The translations under genes and the position numbers were made by a program. 58,889 nucleotides of DNA from Parabacteroides sp. OttesenSCG-928-G21. Lineage in GTDB: Bacteria; Bacteroidota; Bacteroidia; Bacteroidales; Tannerellaceae. The notes under the pieces were generated by a model that was not told the origin of the DNA, did no database searches, and saw only the letters and a program-made list of their open reading frames with translations. The stretch lies in NCBI GenBank assembly GCA_030266465.1, contig JAJDIA010000002.1, positions 1 to 58,889 of the forward strand. The letters run 5' to 3'. Below, piece by piece: positions 34,706-43,912 of this stretch; position 1 is the stretch's first letter; the number at the start of each line of letters is the position of its first letter.

Positions 34706-35950
34706 TTAATCTAATTTATGGATAACCAATCCTGAACGTAATTTAGGCTCAAACCAAGTCGTTTTAGGAGGCATGATATTACCTGTATCAGAGATATTAA
34801 TTAGCTGTTCCATGGTCACCGGATACAGAGCCAATGCAGCTTTCATCTCTCCGCTATCTACACGACGCTTCAATTCACCTAATCCACGTATACCTCCAAC
34901 AAAATCCACGCGTTTATCCGAACGAAGGTCTTTTATCCCTAACAGTTTATCCAGAATTAAATTAGATGAAACCGTAACATCCAACACACCTATTGGATCA
35001 TTATCATCATAGGTTCCGGGACGTGCAGTCAATGAATACCATTTGCCCTCCAGGTAAAGTGAGAAATTATGCAAAGTCGTTGGTTTGTAGATATCCTTGC
35101 CTTTCTCTTCCACAACAAAATCTCCGGATAGCTTTTGGAGGAATTCTTCATTGGTCAGTCCGTTCAAATCTTTAACGACCCGGTTATAATCAATAATTGA
35201 TAACTGACTTGCCGGGAAACATACTGCCATAAAGTAATTGTACTCCTCATCTCCTTTGTGGTTAGGATTGTTGCGCGCTTTCTCTGCCCCTACCAATGCT
35301 GCGGCAGCTGAACGATGATGACCGTCTGCAATATAAAGTGCCGGTATGGTTGAAAACTCCCGGGTTATCGTTTCTATATCCTTATCATCATCAATAATCC
35401 AGAAAGTATGACCAAAGCCATCATGCTGAGCAATAAAGTCATATTCAGGCTTACGAACAGTATACTTTTTTACAATATCATCCAACATTTGATTATCCGG
35501 GTAAGCAAAGAAAACAGGTTCTATATTGGCATTGTTTATACGTACGTGCTTCATCCGGTCTTCTTCTTTATCACGTCGGGTCAGTTCGTGTTTTTTGATC
35601 TTCCCTTCCAGATAATCATCCACATTGGCACAAACGACCAAGCCATATTGTGTGCGCCCATTCATCGTTTGCGCATAAACATAATAAAGTTCTTTCTGAT
35701 CCTGGACCAACCAACCTTTTTCCTGAAACATTGTGAAGTTTTCCACAGCTTTTTCATATACAGCGGAGTCATGCTCGTCTGTACCTACCGGGAAGTCTAT
35801 TTCCGGTTTAATAATATGATACAGGGATTTTTCATTCCCTTCTGCTTCAGATCTTGCTTCTTCTGAATTCAATACATCATACGGACGTGATGCAACCTCT
35901 TTAATAATGTCTTTTGGAGGGCGGATACCCTTAAACGGCTTAACCTTCAT
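34706..35950 (-). CDS. DUF1015-family protein linked to serine biosynthesis
   Basis: A 414-residue cytosolic protein of the DUF1015 family (VKPFKGIRPPKDIIKEVASRP at the start; IADGHHRSAAA with conserved His residues; GDEEYNYFMAVCFPASQLSI). The family is repeatedly found next to serC and serA in Bacteroidetes and Firmicutes, as here. The conserved DGHHR motif suggests an enzyme, possibly a kinase-like or metal-binding one, and some relatives have been discussed as serine kinases. I do not assign an activity. Confidence 0.85.
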   Translation of the reverse strand: MKVKPFKGIRPPKDIIKEVASRPYDVLNSEEARSEAEGNEKSLYHIIKPEIDFPVGTDEHDSAVYEKAVENFTMFQEKGWLVQDQKELYYVYAQTMNGRTQYGLVVCANVDDYLEGKIKKHELTRRDKEEDRMKHVRINNANIEPVFFAYPDNQMLDDIVKKYTVRKPEYDFIAQHDGFGHTFWIIDDDKDIETITREFSTIPALYIADGHHRSAAAALVGAEKARNNPNHKGDEEYNYFMAVCFPASQLSIIDYNRVVKDLNGLTNEEFLQKLSGDFVVEEKGKDIYKPTTLHNFSLYLEGKWYSLTARPGTYDDNDPIGVLDVTVSSNLILDKLLGIKDLRSDKRVDFVGGIRGLGELKRRVDSGEMKAALALYPVTMEQLINISDTGNIMPPKTTWFEPKLRSGLVIHKLD

Positions 35951-36047
35951 ATCTATTTCTTTTTAAAACAGAAGAGACTCAGAGATGCCTATTCCTGTAT
36001 TTTTAAATCGCATCTCTCAGTCTCTCTTATAATTAGAACATAACTTT

Positions 36048-36968
36048 CTATTTATTCACTCTGAACTTTTCGTTACCGTTCTTAATAAAATCAACGATTT
36101 GTTCAGCCGCCGCTATACCGGCATTAATATTCGCTTCCGCCGTTTGTGCTCCCATTTTTTTAGGAGTGGCAAAATAACGGGTCGGATATTTTTCTGCTAA
36201 TTCTGTATCAATTGCCGGTTTAATATCAGAAAGATATTTGAAGTCCGGGCGCTCTTCCAATGCTTTAACTAATCCATCCTCATCAATCACCTCTTTACGG
36301 GCGGTATTGACAATAATTGCCCCTTTAGGCATTGAACTTATCAAGGAATAGTTAATAGATTTTTTAGTCTCTTCCGTTGCCGGAATATGAAGAGATATGA
36401 TTTCACAGGTTTTAAACAGCTCTTCAGTACTACCCACACTTTTCACACCGTCGCTTTCAATTAAAGCTGCCGGACAATAAGCATCGTAAGCATACACTTC
36501 CATGCCAAATCCTTTCGCAATGCGGGCCACATTCCGTCCTACATTTCCGTAAGCCAGGATGCCTAGTTTTTTATCTTTCAACTCCGTCCCTGAAGTACCA
36601 TTAAAGAGATTACGAACACCGTACACAAGCATACCAAATACCAATTCGGCTACGGCATTTGAATTTTGTCCGGGCGTATTCATAACACATACACCGTGAG
36701 CAGTTGCCGATTCCAAATCCACATTGTCATATCCTGCTCCTGCACGAACAACAATCTTCAACTGCTTAGCAGCATCCAAAACCTCCTTATCTATATTATC
36801 GCTACGGATAATAATAGCATCAGCATCTTTCACTGCATCCAGTAATTGGGATTTTTCAGTATACTTTTCAAGCAAAGCCAGTTCAAAACCGGCCGCTTCA
36901 ATAACTTGTTGGATTCCTTTTACTGCAACCGGAGCAAAAGGCTTATCTGTTGCTACTAAAACCTTCAT
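36048..36968 (-). CDS. serA: D-3-phosphoglycerate dehydrogenase (short form)
   Basis: About 306 residues from the ATG at 36968, six bases after the serC stop; a TTG nine bases earlier is less likely. It oxidises 3-phosphoglycerate to 3-phosphohydroxypyruvate with NAD. It shows RAGAGYDNVDLESATAHGV, the dinucleotide loop LGILAYGNVGRNVARIA and NTARKEVIDEDGLV. The usual C-terminal ACT domain for serine feedback is absent, so regulation by serine would need another route. The catalytic His pair normally near the C-terminus is not clear (PTRYFATPKKMGAQT region). Confidence 0.88.
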   Translation of the reverse strand: MKVLVATDKPFAPVAVKGIQQVIEAAGFELALLEKYTEKSQLLDAVKDADAIIIRSDNIDKEVLDAAKQLKIVVRAGAGYDNVDLESATAHGVCVMNTPGQNSNAVAELVFGMLVYGVRNLFNGTSGTELKDKKLGILAYGNVGRNVARIAKGFGMEVYAYDAYCPAALIESDGVKSVGSTEELFKTCEIISLHIPATEETKKSINYSLISSMPKGAIIVNTARKEVIDEDGLVKALEERPDFKYLSDIKPAIDTELAEKYPTRYFATPKKMGAQTAEANINAGIAAAEQIVDFIKNGNEKFRVNK

Positions 36969-36973
36969 GACAA

Positions 36974-38038
36974 TCAATGTTGTTTTTCAAATTCTTTCAT
37001 GGCGTCTACCAATGCCTGTACACTGCTTATCGGCATGGCATTGTAAATAGAAGCGCGGAAACCACCAGCCGAACGGTGTCCTTTGATACCAACCATTCCC
37101 CGTTCTGTTGCCAATTTATTAAAATCACCTTCCAGATCTTTATACTCTTCATTCATAACAAAGCAAACATTCATCAATGAACGATCTTCCGGATTTGCCG
37201 TACCTTTAAATAATCTGTTACGATCAATCTCATCATACAATAAACCTGCTTTTTCAATATTTTTCTTCTGTAAGGCAACTATTCCACCCATTTCTTTATA
37301 CCATTTCAATGTCTGAAGAACAGAGAAAACAGGTAAAACAGGAGGCGTATTAAACATCGATTCCTTATCCGTATGTGTTTTATAACTCAACATCGTAGGA
37401 ATCGGACGATCACTATTTAAAGCATCTACTTTAACAATGGCGATGGTTACACCAGCAGGGCCAAGATTCTTCTGTGCGCCTGCATAAATCAAATCATATT
37501 TTGACACGTCCACCGGACGGGAGAAAATATCAGAAGACATATCGGAAATCAACGGAACTTTTACAATAGGGTCCTCTTTTATTTCCGTACCATAAATTGT
37601 ATTATTAGATGTATAATGGAAATAATCGGAATCTTCCGATACGGTATAATTCTTAGGAATATATGTATAGTTGTCCGCTTTTGAGGAACCTACAACATCC
37701 ACTTCACCAAAAAACTTAGCCTCTTTAATGGCTTTTGCAGCCCATGTCCCTGTATCCAGATAAGAGGCTTTCTTCTTTAAAAAATTATAAGGCGCCATAC
37801 AGAATTGCAAACTGGCACCTCCCCCTAAAAACAGCACGTCATAACCAGCAGGTACATCCAACAGTTCTTTAATTAAAGCACGCGCTTCATCGCTAACGGC
37901 TATGAACTCCTTACTTCTATGAGAAACTTCAAGAAGCGATAATCCCATCCCGGCGAAATTTTCTACAGCCGCTGCTGTATTTTTAATCGTGTATTCACTC
38001 AAGATAGAAGGACCTGCATAAAAATTGTGCTTCTTCAT
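36974..38038 (-). CDS. serC: Phosphoserine aminotransferase
   Basis: A 354-residue class-V PLP aminotransferase that makes phosphoserine from 3-phosphohydroxypyruvate and glutamate, and also serves PLP synthesis. It has the family start [15 protein letters not shown], the [17 protein letters not shown] phosphate-binding stretch and the PLP Lys in [13 protein letters not shown]. It leads the serC-serA-DUF1015-HAD cluster. Confidence 0.97.
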   Translation of the reverse strand: MKKHNFYAGPSILSEYTIKNTAAAVENFAGMGLSLLEVSHRSKEFIAVSDEARALIKELLDVPAGYDVLFLGGGASLQFCMAPYNFLKKKASYLDTGTWAAKAIKEAKFFGEVDVVGSSKADNYTYIPKNYTVSEDSDYFHYTSNNTIYGTEIKEDPIVKVPLISDMSSDIFSRPVDVSKYDLIYAGAQKNLGPAGVTIAIVKVDALNSDRPIPTMLSYKTHTDKESMFNTPPVLPVFSVLQTLKWYKEMGGIVALQKKNIEKAGLLYDEIDRNRLFKGTANPEDRSLMNVCFVMNEEYKDLEGDFNKLATERGMVGIKGHRSAGGFRASIYNAMPISSVQALVDAMKEFEKQH

Positions 38039-38105
38039 ACCAAATTACGTTTTTAAGAATGTTATTAAATTAATGTAAAGTAAAGCTTTCTTCGAAAACA
38101 GGCGA

Positions 38106-38113
38106 CAAATGTA
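38106..38113 (-). promoter_or_regulatory. -7 element of the serC operon
   Basis: Minus-strand TACATTTG fits TAnnTTTG. A TTTG at 38137-38140 lies three bases further than the usual spacing. Predicted leader is about 60 bases. Confidence 0.5.
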
Positions 38114-38172
38114 ACTCATTTTCCACAAAATTCCATCAAATTGACAAATAAATGCGAAAAAAATTTACACAC

Positions 38173-39492
38173 TTATTTTGGCGAGTTGTCATCAAACCGA
38201 TTCCCCCAGAGGTGCTTCATGCGTTCAACCAATTTAGTTTCAGCCGGATTCTGTTGGCCTACCCAAAATTGTTCATCCGCTAATTCCGGGGGTAAAAAAT
38301 CCTGTTTCACAAAATTACCGGCATAATTATGTGCATACTTGTATTCCTTCCCGTAATCCAGCTCTTTCATTAATTTTGTAGGCGCATTCCGTAAATGTAA
38401 AGGCACCGGCAAATTTCCGGTCTCCTCCACCTTTTGAAGTGCCGAACCGATAGCCATACAGGCGGAATTGCTCTTAGGACTAGTCGCCAGATATATGGCT
38501 GTTTGCGATAAGATCAACTGTCCTTCCGGCCAGCCTATCTTCCGTAAGGCGTCAAAACAAGCATTAGCCAGCAATAAAGCATTCGGATTAGCCAATCCGA
38601 TATCTTCTGCTGCCAGAATAAGTAAGCGCCGGGCTATAAATTCCGGATCTTCTCCGCCAGCCACCATCCGCGCCAACCAATAAACGGCCGCATCCGGATC
38701 ACTGCCCCGAATCGATTTAATAAAAGCGGATATAATATCATAATGTATTTCTCCTCCTTTATCATAAGCTGCCGGATTTTCCTGCAACCGCTCTATCACT
38801 TTTGCGTCTGTAATAACGACCTCTTTCGAATTTTCAGCCGATACTACCAAATCCAATATATTCAACAGCTTGCGCGCATCGCCACCTGAATAACGTAAAA
38901 TAGCATCCGTCTCAACCAATTCTATCTGCTTTTCTTTGAGTGCCACATCCTGCGTAATCGCATTATGCAGCAATTGCAACAGATCCTCCTTGTCCAACGA
39001 CTTAAGCACATAGACCTGGCAACGGGATAAAAGCGGACGAATAACCTCAAAAGAGGGATTTTCGGTAGTGGCTCCTATCAGCGTGATAATACCTTTTTCC
39101 ACCGCATTCAGCAGCGAATCTTGTTGCGACTTACTGAAACGGTGAATTTCATCAATGAATAAAATCGGTGAAATAGAAGAGAAAAACCGGTTGTTTTTAG
39201 CTTTTTCAATAACCTCACGGACATCTTTCACGCCGGAATTGATCGCACTCAACGTATAAAACGGTGCATCTAGTTTGGAAGCAATAATCTGTGCTAAGGT
39301 AGTCTTTCCTACGCCGGGAGGACCCCATAAAATAAAAGAAGGAACGCGACCGCCATCTATCATTTTCCGCAATATCGCTCCTTCTCCCACCAAATGCTTC
39401 TGTCCGATGTATTCATCAAGCGTTTTCGGACGCAATCGTTCTGCTAAAGGCTGATTCAACATAAGCCTACAAAGTTCGGAGATTTTATCCAT
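38173..39492 (-). CDS. rarA: Replication-associated recombination protein A (RarA/MgsA)
   Basis: A 439-residue AAA+ ATPase of the clamp-loader/RuvB group that acts at stalled forks. Walker A is GPPGVGKT at residues 57-64, Walker B ILFIDEIHRFSK near 110, and sensor 1 is in IGATTENPSF. The C-terminal tetramerisation domain follows (MVAGGEDPEFIARRLLILA, KYAHNYAGNFV). Start could be Met1 or Met11; the longer one is used. It has palindrome array B upstream. Confidence 0.96.
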   Translation of the reverse strand: MDKISELCRLMLNQPLAERLRPKTLDEYIGQKHLVGEGAILRKMIDGGRVPSFILWGPPGVGKTTLAQIIASKLDAPFYTLSAINSGVKDVREVIEKAKNNRFFSSISPILFIDEIHRFSKSQQDSLLNAVEKGIITLIGATTENPSFEVIRPLLSRCQVYVLKSLDKEDLLQLLHNAITQDVALKEKQIELVETDAILRYSGGDARKLLNILDLVVSAENSKEVVITDAKVIERLQENPAAYDKGGEIHYDIISAFIKSIRGSDPDAAVYWLARMVAGGEDPEFIARRLLILAAEDIGLANPNALLLANACFDALRKIGWPEGQLILSQTAIYLATSPKSNSACMAIGSALQKVEETGNLPVPLHLRNAPTKLMKELDYGKEYKYAHNYAGNFVKQDFLPPELADEQFWVGQQNPAETKLVERMKHLWGNRFDDNSPK

Positions 39493-39654
39493 ATACCAAA
39501 AGAATAAAAAGTGTTTTTTACCCCTTGTGCAAGATTAGTTTTCAACACTGATTTAAAACAGAATAGTATTGTTGATTTGGGGGGAGAAATACTCAGCTCC
39601 TTCACTTAGCAAATGGGGGAGAGATCACCACTTTGTGGTATCGCCTGTTGTTTT

Positions 39655-39728
39655 TATGCTCCTTTTATTGCAATAAATATAGCTTTTCATTACAACGATC
39701 TACCCGTTTCATTGCATACTTTTAATCG
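39655..39728 (+). repeat. 74-nt conserved flank of array B
   Basis: This flank is about 90% identical (some 7 differences) to the reverse complement of 49516-49589, beside array C. Shared landmarks are ATTGCAATAAA, AGCTTTTCATTACAACGATC and TACCCGTTTCAT. It ends directly at the first palindrome. Confidence 0.9.
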
Positions 39729-39815
39729 TTCCACCTGGGTGAGTCGACCGTTCCACCCAGGTGAATCGATCGTTCTACCCGGGTGGAACAGGCGTCTCAC
39801 CCAGGTGGAACGATT
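39728..39815. repeat. 22-bp-period palindrome array B (4 units)
   Basis: Four head-to-tail 22-bp units, each an 18-bp imperfect palindrome such as GTTCTACCCGGGTGGAAC followed by a 4-bp spacer. Core AC positions are 39733, 39755, 39777 and 39799. Cores are CTGG, CCAG, CCGG and CCAG. The array is closed by TTTAATCG on the left and CGATTAAA on the right, itself an inverted repeat. The end CGATTAAACCATTAC is also shared with array C. Confidence 0.92.
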
Positions 39816-39873
39816 AAACCATTACCGTCAGTGGATTTGTTCATGCTTATCTTTTACCTTATAAATCACATTA

Positions 39874-39917
39874 AAAAAACAACCCTTCCCTGACAATGCA
39901 GGGAAGGGTTGTTTTTT
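39874..39917. terminator. Very strong bidirectional terminator
   Basis: A 19-base-pair stem, from AAAAAACAACCCTTCCCTG with its exact complement ending in six T, around a short loop. It follows the 66-residue membrane-protein gene on the minus strand. Confidence 0.9.
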
Positions 39918-39946
39918 ACTTAGTGCAAATGAGTCTTTTCTGATGT

Positions 39947-40147
39947 TTAATGAAACGACTCTGAATTATGTTCATTTTGCTTGGAACCAATAACTCTAAA
40001 TACAATACTTACAAGAGCAACGACAGTAAGCCCTCCCATAAGTATATATTTGATGGTCATATTTTCGAAATCACTTGATGTAATGAGTACTAAAATAATA
40101 GCTGCCAACATCATTATCGCATCCATTAAATCTTTATTTATTTTCAT
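39947..40147 (-). CDS. Small two-helix membrane protein
   Basis: A 66-residue protein with two predicted membrane helices (about residues 8-23 and 33-52) and charged ends. I do not recognise a family. It resembles the neighbouring 70-residue protein in layout (helix, SSDFEN or SSVITN turn, helix), so the two may be old duplicates. A strong terminator follows. Coding is supported by length, a clean start after an A-rich leader and the terminator, but not by known homology. Confidence 0.55.
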   Translation of the reverse strand: MKINKDLMDAIMMLAAIILVLITSSDFENMTIKYILMGGLTVVALVSIVFRVIGSKQNEHNSESFH

Positions 40148-40185
40148 GATCAGTTTTTTTATGAAAATTTCGTGTTTGTATAAAC

Positions 40186-40398
40186 TTATTTCTCCGTATC
40201 AATAATATCTGTTTTGCTTGTGCTTGGACCGCTTAGTCCTTTCATGATACCAAAGAGTCCGACAATAAGCGTAGTCATAACAACTACCAGTTTCAGATAA
40301 TCATTCGTGATAACAGAACTACAGGCCAGTACGCAACCGGCAATTGTAAGAAGGACATACAAGTAAATGGCATATTTGCCTGAATTATTTTTAGACAT
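40186..40398 (-). CDS. Small two-helix membrane protein
   Basis: A 70-residue protein, starting at the ATG at 40398 (a longer frame adds 23 unlikely residues). Two membrane helices lie near residues 9-26 and 33-53, followed by a Ser/Thr/Asp-rich tail. A Cys pair is in the first helix (GCVLAC). It lies 38 bases upstream of the 66-residue protein, on the same strand. Family not recognised. Confidence 0.55.
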   Translation of the reverse strand: MSKNNSGKYAIYLYVLLTIAGCVLACSSVITNDYLKLVVVMTTLIVGLFGIMKGLSGPSTSKTDIIDTEK

Positions 40399-40529
40399 AA
40401 TTTGTTGTTTTAAAGTAAAATAGTAATTAATAATAATACACATGAAGTTTTTCTCTGGTATGGCCACAGAAAAACAGTACGTGAGAAGAGATGATCATTC
40501 ACATACAAAAAGAAGATTCTTTAAAACAT

Positions 40530-40934
40530 TCAAATAATGATTTTCCGTAAAGCATATACATGATATCCCTTTACAGAACGAAGAATAGAGTAATTAATGG
40601 TTTGTTGGCCGGAGAGATATTCTGATACCTTCTGGAGCTTTTCGGCTCCTTTAAGGCGTATATCCTGAAAAATGCGGACCGTATTTTTGAAAACATTGAT
40701 TCGTGGAATGAATTGATAGGTTTGTACATTCCGGCGAGGAACAAGGCAATTACTGTTTTTTATATCATTGGTAATGACTTCTAAATGATGCTGGACATCT
40801 GTAGCCGTATTCTCTTCTTTCATAACAGATTCACTTTCAGTGGATCTGGTGATATTTTGCTTGTCTGTCTCCTTGTTTGGAGTAAACTGCAAAGCGATCG
40901 TTAGCAAAGCTATTATGAAAAATAACTTTTTCAT
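40530..40934 (-). CDS. Small secreted protein of unknown function
   Basis: A 134-residue protein with an N-terminal hydrophobic signal (residues ~4-17, MKKLFFIIALLTIALQF). The mature part is basic and ends in KGYHVYALRKIII. I recognise no family. It is on the same strand as the two small membrane proteins, about 130 bases upstream of them, and is divergent from menA. Confidence 0.55.
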   Translation of the reverse strand: MKKLFFIIALLTIALQFTPNKETDKQNITRSTESESVMKEENTATDVQHHLEVITNDIKNSNCLVPRRNVQTYQFIPRINVFKNTVRIFQDIRLKGAEKLQKVSEYLSGQQTINYSILRSVKGYHVYALRKIII

Positions 40935-41033
40935 ATGGCAAAGATATACCTTATATTTAATATTTACATATATATAACCATTGAAAGAGTTTTTTGTTTT
41001 TACTTTGCTATGAAAATAGAATAAAAACAGTTA

Positions 41034-41927
41034 ATGAAAAGAGATATTCGTGATAATAGTTGGTTTGTATGGGTTGAAGCTGCCCGCCCACGTACGCTTT
41101 TTGCTTCGATAAGTCCTGTCTTGGTGGGAACGGCTTTGGCTTGGCATGACGGCTTGTTTAATCCTGTTGCGGCGGTGTTGTGTTTTCTTGTGGCAGTTTT
41201 AGCACAGATTGCCAGTAATTATGCGAATGATTTTTTTGATTTTAAAAAAGGAGCAGACCGGGAAGACCGATTAGGACCGGCTCGTGCGGTTGCCTCCGGT
41301 TGGATTGCACCTAAAGCGATGTTGATTGCTACATTTCTGACCTTGGGGCTTGCCTGTATGTTTGGCTGTTTGTTACTCTTTTACGGTGGCTGGATCTTAT
41401 TACCGGTTGGGATGGTTATGGCACTTTGTGTGCTGGCTTATTCGGCAGGGCCGTATCCTTTGGCATACAACGGACTGGGCGATGTTTGCGTGCTTTTGTT
41501 TTATGGCATTGTTCCGGTTTGTTTTACCTATTATGTACAGGCCGGTAGTATTTCGTTGTTCGCCTTTTTGTTATCTTTAGCCATGGGATTTTTATCAATC
41601 AATATTTTAGTGGTGAATAATTACCGCGATTACGAACAAGATAAAGTCTCCCGGAAAAAAACTACAATTGTTCTGTTCGGACGTCGTTATGGCCGGATTA
41701 TCTATTTAGTGAATGGACTGTTAGCTATATTGATCGCTGCACCTTTGATGCTACGAGATGCGTGGATTTCTGGAGTTTTATTGGTTGTTTATTCCGCCTT
41801 TTTTATCTTAACATGGGCGAAATTCCGAAAAACAGAAGGAAAAGCCCTGAATCCTATGTTGGGGCGGACGGCTATGTCGGTCTTTATTTTTGCTCTTCTC
41901 CTTTCCGTTGTATTTGTGTTCTTGTAA
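41034..41927 (+). CDS. menA: 1,4-dihydroxy-2-naphthoate polyprenyltransferase
   Basis: A 297-residue UbiA-superfamily membrane enzyme that prenylates DHNA on the way to menaquinone. About eight helices are seen. The prenyl-diphosphate Asp motif is NYANDFFDFKKGADRED near residues 62-78, and the second Asp-rich loop is NNYRDYEQDKVSRKKT near residue 197. WVEAARPRTLFASISPVLVG at the start is typical for MenA. Confidence 0.95.
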   Translation: MKRDIRDNSWFVWVEAARPRTLFASISPVLVGTALAWHDGLFNPVAAVLCFLVAVLAQIASNYANDFFDFKKGADREDRLGPARAVASGWIAPKAMLIATFLTLGLACMFGCLLLFYGGWILLPVGMVMALCVLAYSAGPYPLAYNGLGDVCVLLFYGIVPVCFTYYVQAGSISLFAFLLSLAMGFLSINILVVNNYRDYEQDKVSRKKTTIVLFGRRYGRIIYLVNGLLAILIAAPLMLRDAWISGVLLVVYSAFFILTWAKFRKTEGKALNPMLGRTAMSVFIFALLLSVVFVFL

Positions 41928-41955
41928 TAAGAATTTGCAGGGATGAGAAAATGAA

Positions 41956-41982
41956 AAGCCGCTCTGTAATGCAGAACGGCTT
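41956..41982 (-). terminator. Terminator of the pdxJ-exbBD-tonB-DJ-1 operon
   Basis: AAGCCGcTCTG pairs with CAGAaCGGCTT around a TAATG loop. On the minus strand a T-rich tail follows. It lies between convergent menA and the DJ-1 gene. Confidence 0.65.
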
Positions 41983-42004
41983 GTGTATCATTGAGTGGAA
42001 ATAA

Positions 42005-42553
42005 TTAAGCCAGAAGTAAACCGGAAGCTACCTCTTGTGCTACATTTTTCCCTTGTAAGGCTTCTATTAATGCTAATCCGAAGTTAAAGACAAAACCGGG
42101 ACCTTTGCCTGTGATAACGTGTTCATCTACTTCAACCGGTTCACTGGAAACAATAGCGCCTTTCAGTGTCGGCTCAAAACTTGGGTAACAAGTGGCTTTA
42201 CGACCATGTAGAATACCTAAGCCGCCTAATACAAGAGGAGCGGCACAGATGGCAGCTACAATTTTCCCTGATTCGTATTGTTTCATTAACTGTGCTTTTA
42301 AAGGCTCAAAAGCATTCAGGTTATTGCTTCCCGGCATTCCTCCGGGCAGTATTAATGCATCAGCGTCGGTAAAATTGACTTCTTCAAATAAAGCGTCGGC
42401 CATGATTCCGATGCCGTGAGCTCCTTTTACGCTGTATTCTCCGGTGATGGATACAATTGTAGTTTCAATATTTCCACGACGAAGTAGATCGATCGTTCCA
42501 ACGGCTTCCACCTCCTCGAAGCCGGTTGCTAAGAATATAAATGCTTTTTTCAT
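42005..42553 (-). CDS. DJ-1/PfpI-family protein (YajL-like)
   Basis: A 182-residue DJ-1 family protein. It has AFIFLATGFEEVEAVGTIDLLRR at the start, ILPGGMPGSNNL, and the nucleophilic elbow VAAICAAPLVL with the reactive Cys near residue 104. Relatives act in protection against carbonyl and oxidative damage. It starts 32 bases after the tonB stop codon, so it is probably cotranscribed. Confidence 0.92.
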   Translation of the reverse strand: MKKAFIFLATGFEEVEAVGTIDLLRRGNIETTIVSITGEYSVKGAHGIGIMADALFEEVNFTDADALILPGGMPGSNNLNAFEPLKAQLMKQYESGKIVAAICAAPLVLGGLGILHGRKATCYPSFEPTLKGAIVSSEPVEVDEHVITGKGPGFVFNFGLALIEALQGKNVAQEVASGLLLA

Positions 42554-42585
42554 ATTATTAGTGTATAAAAGGTGAGTATATGAAG

Positions 42586-43422
42586 TTATCTCAGACGATA
42601 CCTGTAAGTAATCGTTCCACGTTGATTGTTCGTTCCGGAAATACTATTGAATTTAGCCCGGCGAGCCGCTTCAATAGCACTTCTTCGCATAGAATCGTTG
42701 TCGATATTTGTTCCTCTGCCAATTTCAGCGGAAATGACATTACCCCTCGGATCTACGGTTATATCTAAAACGATGCTTCCTTCTTCCTGAATGGTATAAG
42801 CCGGACGAGGCAGGCCTCCTGCACCAATAGAACGGCCGTTTAGATTAAACGAACCATAACCTCCGACACCTTCATTCTCTCCACGGTCGGAATTGCCGAA
42901 CGGACTTCCTTGATTTCCTACTCCTTCAGCCGCATCGCCCTGACTGGTGCCTTCAGCTGTTCCCATTCCGAAAGCTCCGGCTACGCGATTGCTGATCTCC
43001 TCTTCACGGCGACGTTGTTCTTCTGCCAGCCGTTGGCGTTCAACTTCTTCTCTGCGTAAACGTTCTCTTTCCGCCTCCTCACGACGTAAGCGCTCTTCTT
43101 CTTGTTTGCGTTCTTCATTTTTTTGAGCGTCAGCAATAGAAACACTTTCTTCGATGTCTTGCGTGATAGCATTTTCTTGCGGAGCTTCTACCCGGGTTGT
43201 CGGTGGAGGAGGGGTATAGGTTTGCTGAGTAGGCGTTTCACCGGTATAACGGGGTTCGAATGTTCCGGCAGCCGCATTGATGTTGCCGAAATTAACGAGA
43301 ACACCCTCATCTTCTTCCGGCACGACAGTACGTAATACTGTAAACCATAAAATGATGAAGATAATCAGGTGAACACCTAATGTACCGATCATGCTATATA
43401 TGTCGTCTTTTGTAAACTTCAT
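42586..43422 (-). CDS. TonB-like energy transducer
   Basis: A 278-residue protein with one N-terminal membrane helix (residues ~12-31), a Pro-rich stretch (PPPPTTR near residue 72), a long Glu/Arg-rich coiled coil (about residues 95-145) and a C-terminal TonB-type domain of ~80 residues (SIVLDITVDPRGNVISAEIG). The coiled coil also resembles TolA. It lies three bases after exbD. It probably links the ExbBD motor to outer-membrane receptors or to the Tol-like envelope system (the family is mixed in Bacteroidetes). Confidence 0.87.
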   Translation of the reverse strand: MKFTKDDIYSMIGTLGVHLIIFIILWFTVLRTVVPEEDEGVLVNFGNINAAAGTFEPRYTGETPTQQTYTPPPPTTRVEAPQENAITQDIEESVSIADAQKNEERKQEEERLRREEAERERLRREEVERQRLAEEQRRREEEISNRVAGAFGMGTAEGTSQGDAAEGVGNQGSPFGNSDRGENEGVGGYGSFNLNGRSIGAGGLPRPAYTIQEEGSIVLDITVDPRGNVISAEIGRGTNIDNDSMRRSAIEAARRAKFNSISGTNNQRGTITYRYRLR

Positions 43423-43425
43423 AGT

Positions 43426-43836
43426 CTATTTGATCGGTCGCGTTATTAATACCATCCGAAAGTTATTTTCGTTTGATATATTTAGTATTTTAACTATTTC
43501 CCGATAAGGTACGGTTTCATCCGCATATAAGGCAACATACATATCCGGTTCCTTAGCAATACTTTCCTGTAAAAAGGGAGTTATATCATCAAAGGATACC
43601 TTTACTTCCCGTTGATTTCCAAAAGCGACATAGTAATTCAACCCGGAATCAATCGTCACACGCGTCAATGGTTTGGCCGCTGTCTGTTTTTGTGATTGAG
43701 GTAAGGTGACTTTAATCGCATTCGGAACTACGACTGTTGAGGTAACCATAAAGAAGATCAGCAGAAGAAAGATAACGTCTGTCATCGATGCCATGCTGAA
43801 ATTCTTATCTATTTTCGTTTTTCTTTTTAGTCCCAT
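43426..43836 (-). CDS. exbD: ExbD/TolR-family motor protein
   Basis: A 136-residue protein with one membrane helix (about residues 17-36, MTDVIFLLLIFFMVTST). The Asp of MTDVIF is the essential proton-relay residue of ExbD/TolR. The periplasmic part is short. It lies between exbB (gap 70 bases, with an A/T-rich inverted repeat) and tonB (3 bases). Confidence 0.93.
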   Translation of the reverse strand: MGLKRKTKIDKNFSMASMTDVIFLLLIFFMVTSTVVVPNAIKVTLPQSQKQTAAKPLTRVTIDSGLNYYVAFGNQREVKVSFDDITPFLQESIAKEPDMYVALYADETVPYREIVKILNISNENNFRMVLITRPIK

Positions 43837-43848
43837 ATGTGTTATGAA

Positions 43849-43912
43849 TTAAAAATTGAAAATTAAATGAAAAGATCAATGGATGTTTTCCATTTTTAAT
43901 TTTCAATTAATT
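43849..43912. repeat. A/T-rich inverted repeat between exbB and exbD
   Basis: AATTAAAAATTGAAAATTAAATG on the left side (given here in two parts: AATTAAAAATTG and AAAATTAAATG) is nearly complementary to the right side CATTTTTAATTTTCAATTAA. It may form an mRNA hairpin inside the operon and adjust the ratio of ExbB to ExbD (inference). Confidence 0.55.

Larger units (their letters stand above)
39493..39946. other. Intergenic region with palindrome array B
   Basis: This 454-base region upstream of rarA contains a conserved 74-nt flank (39655-39728), array B (39728-39815) and a strong terminator (39874-39917). The first ~150 bases next to rarA show nothing recognisable. Confidence 0.7.

Noticed and set aside
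39728-39815. Array B read as a set of rho-independent terminators
   Set aside because: No T runs follow the hairpins, the real terminator is at 39874-39917, and the other arrays lie in divergent promoter regions.
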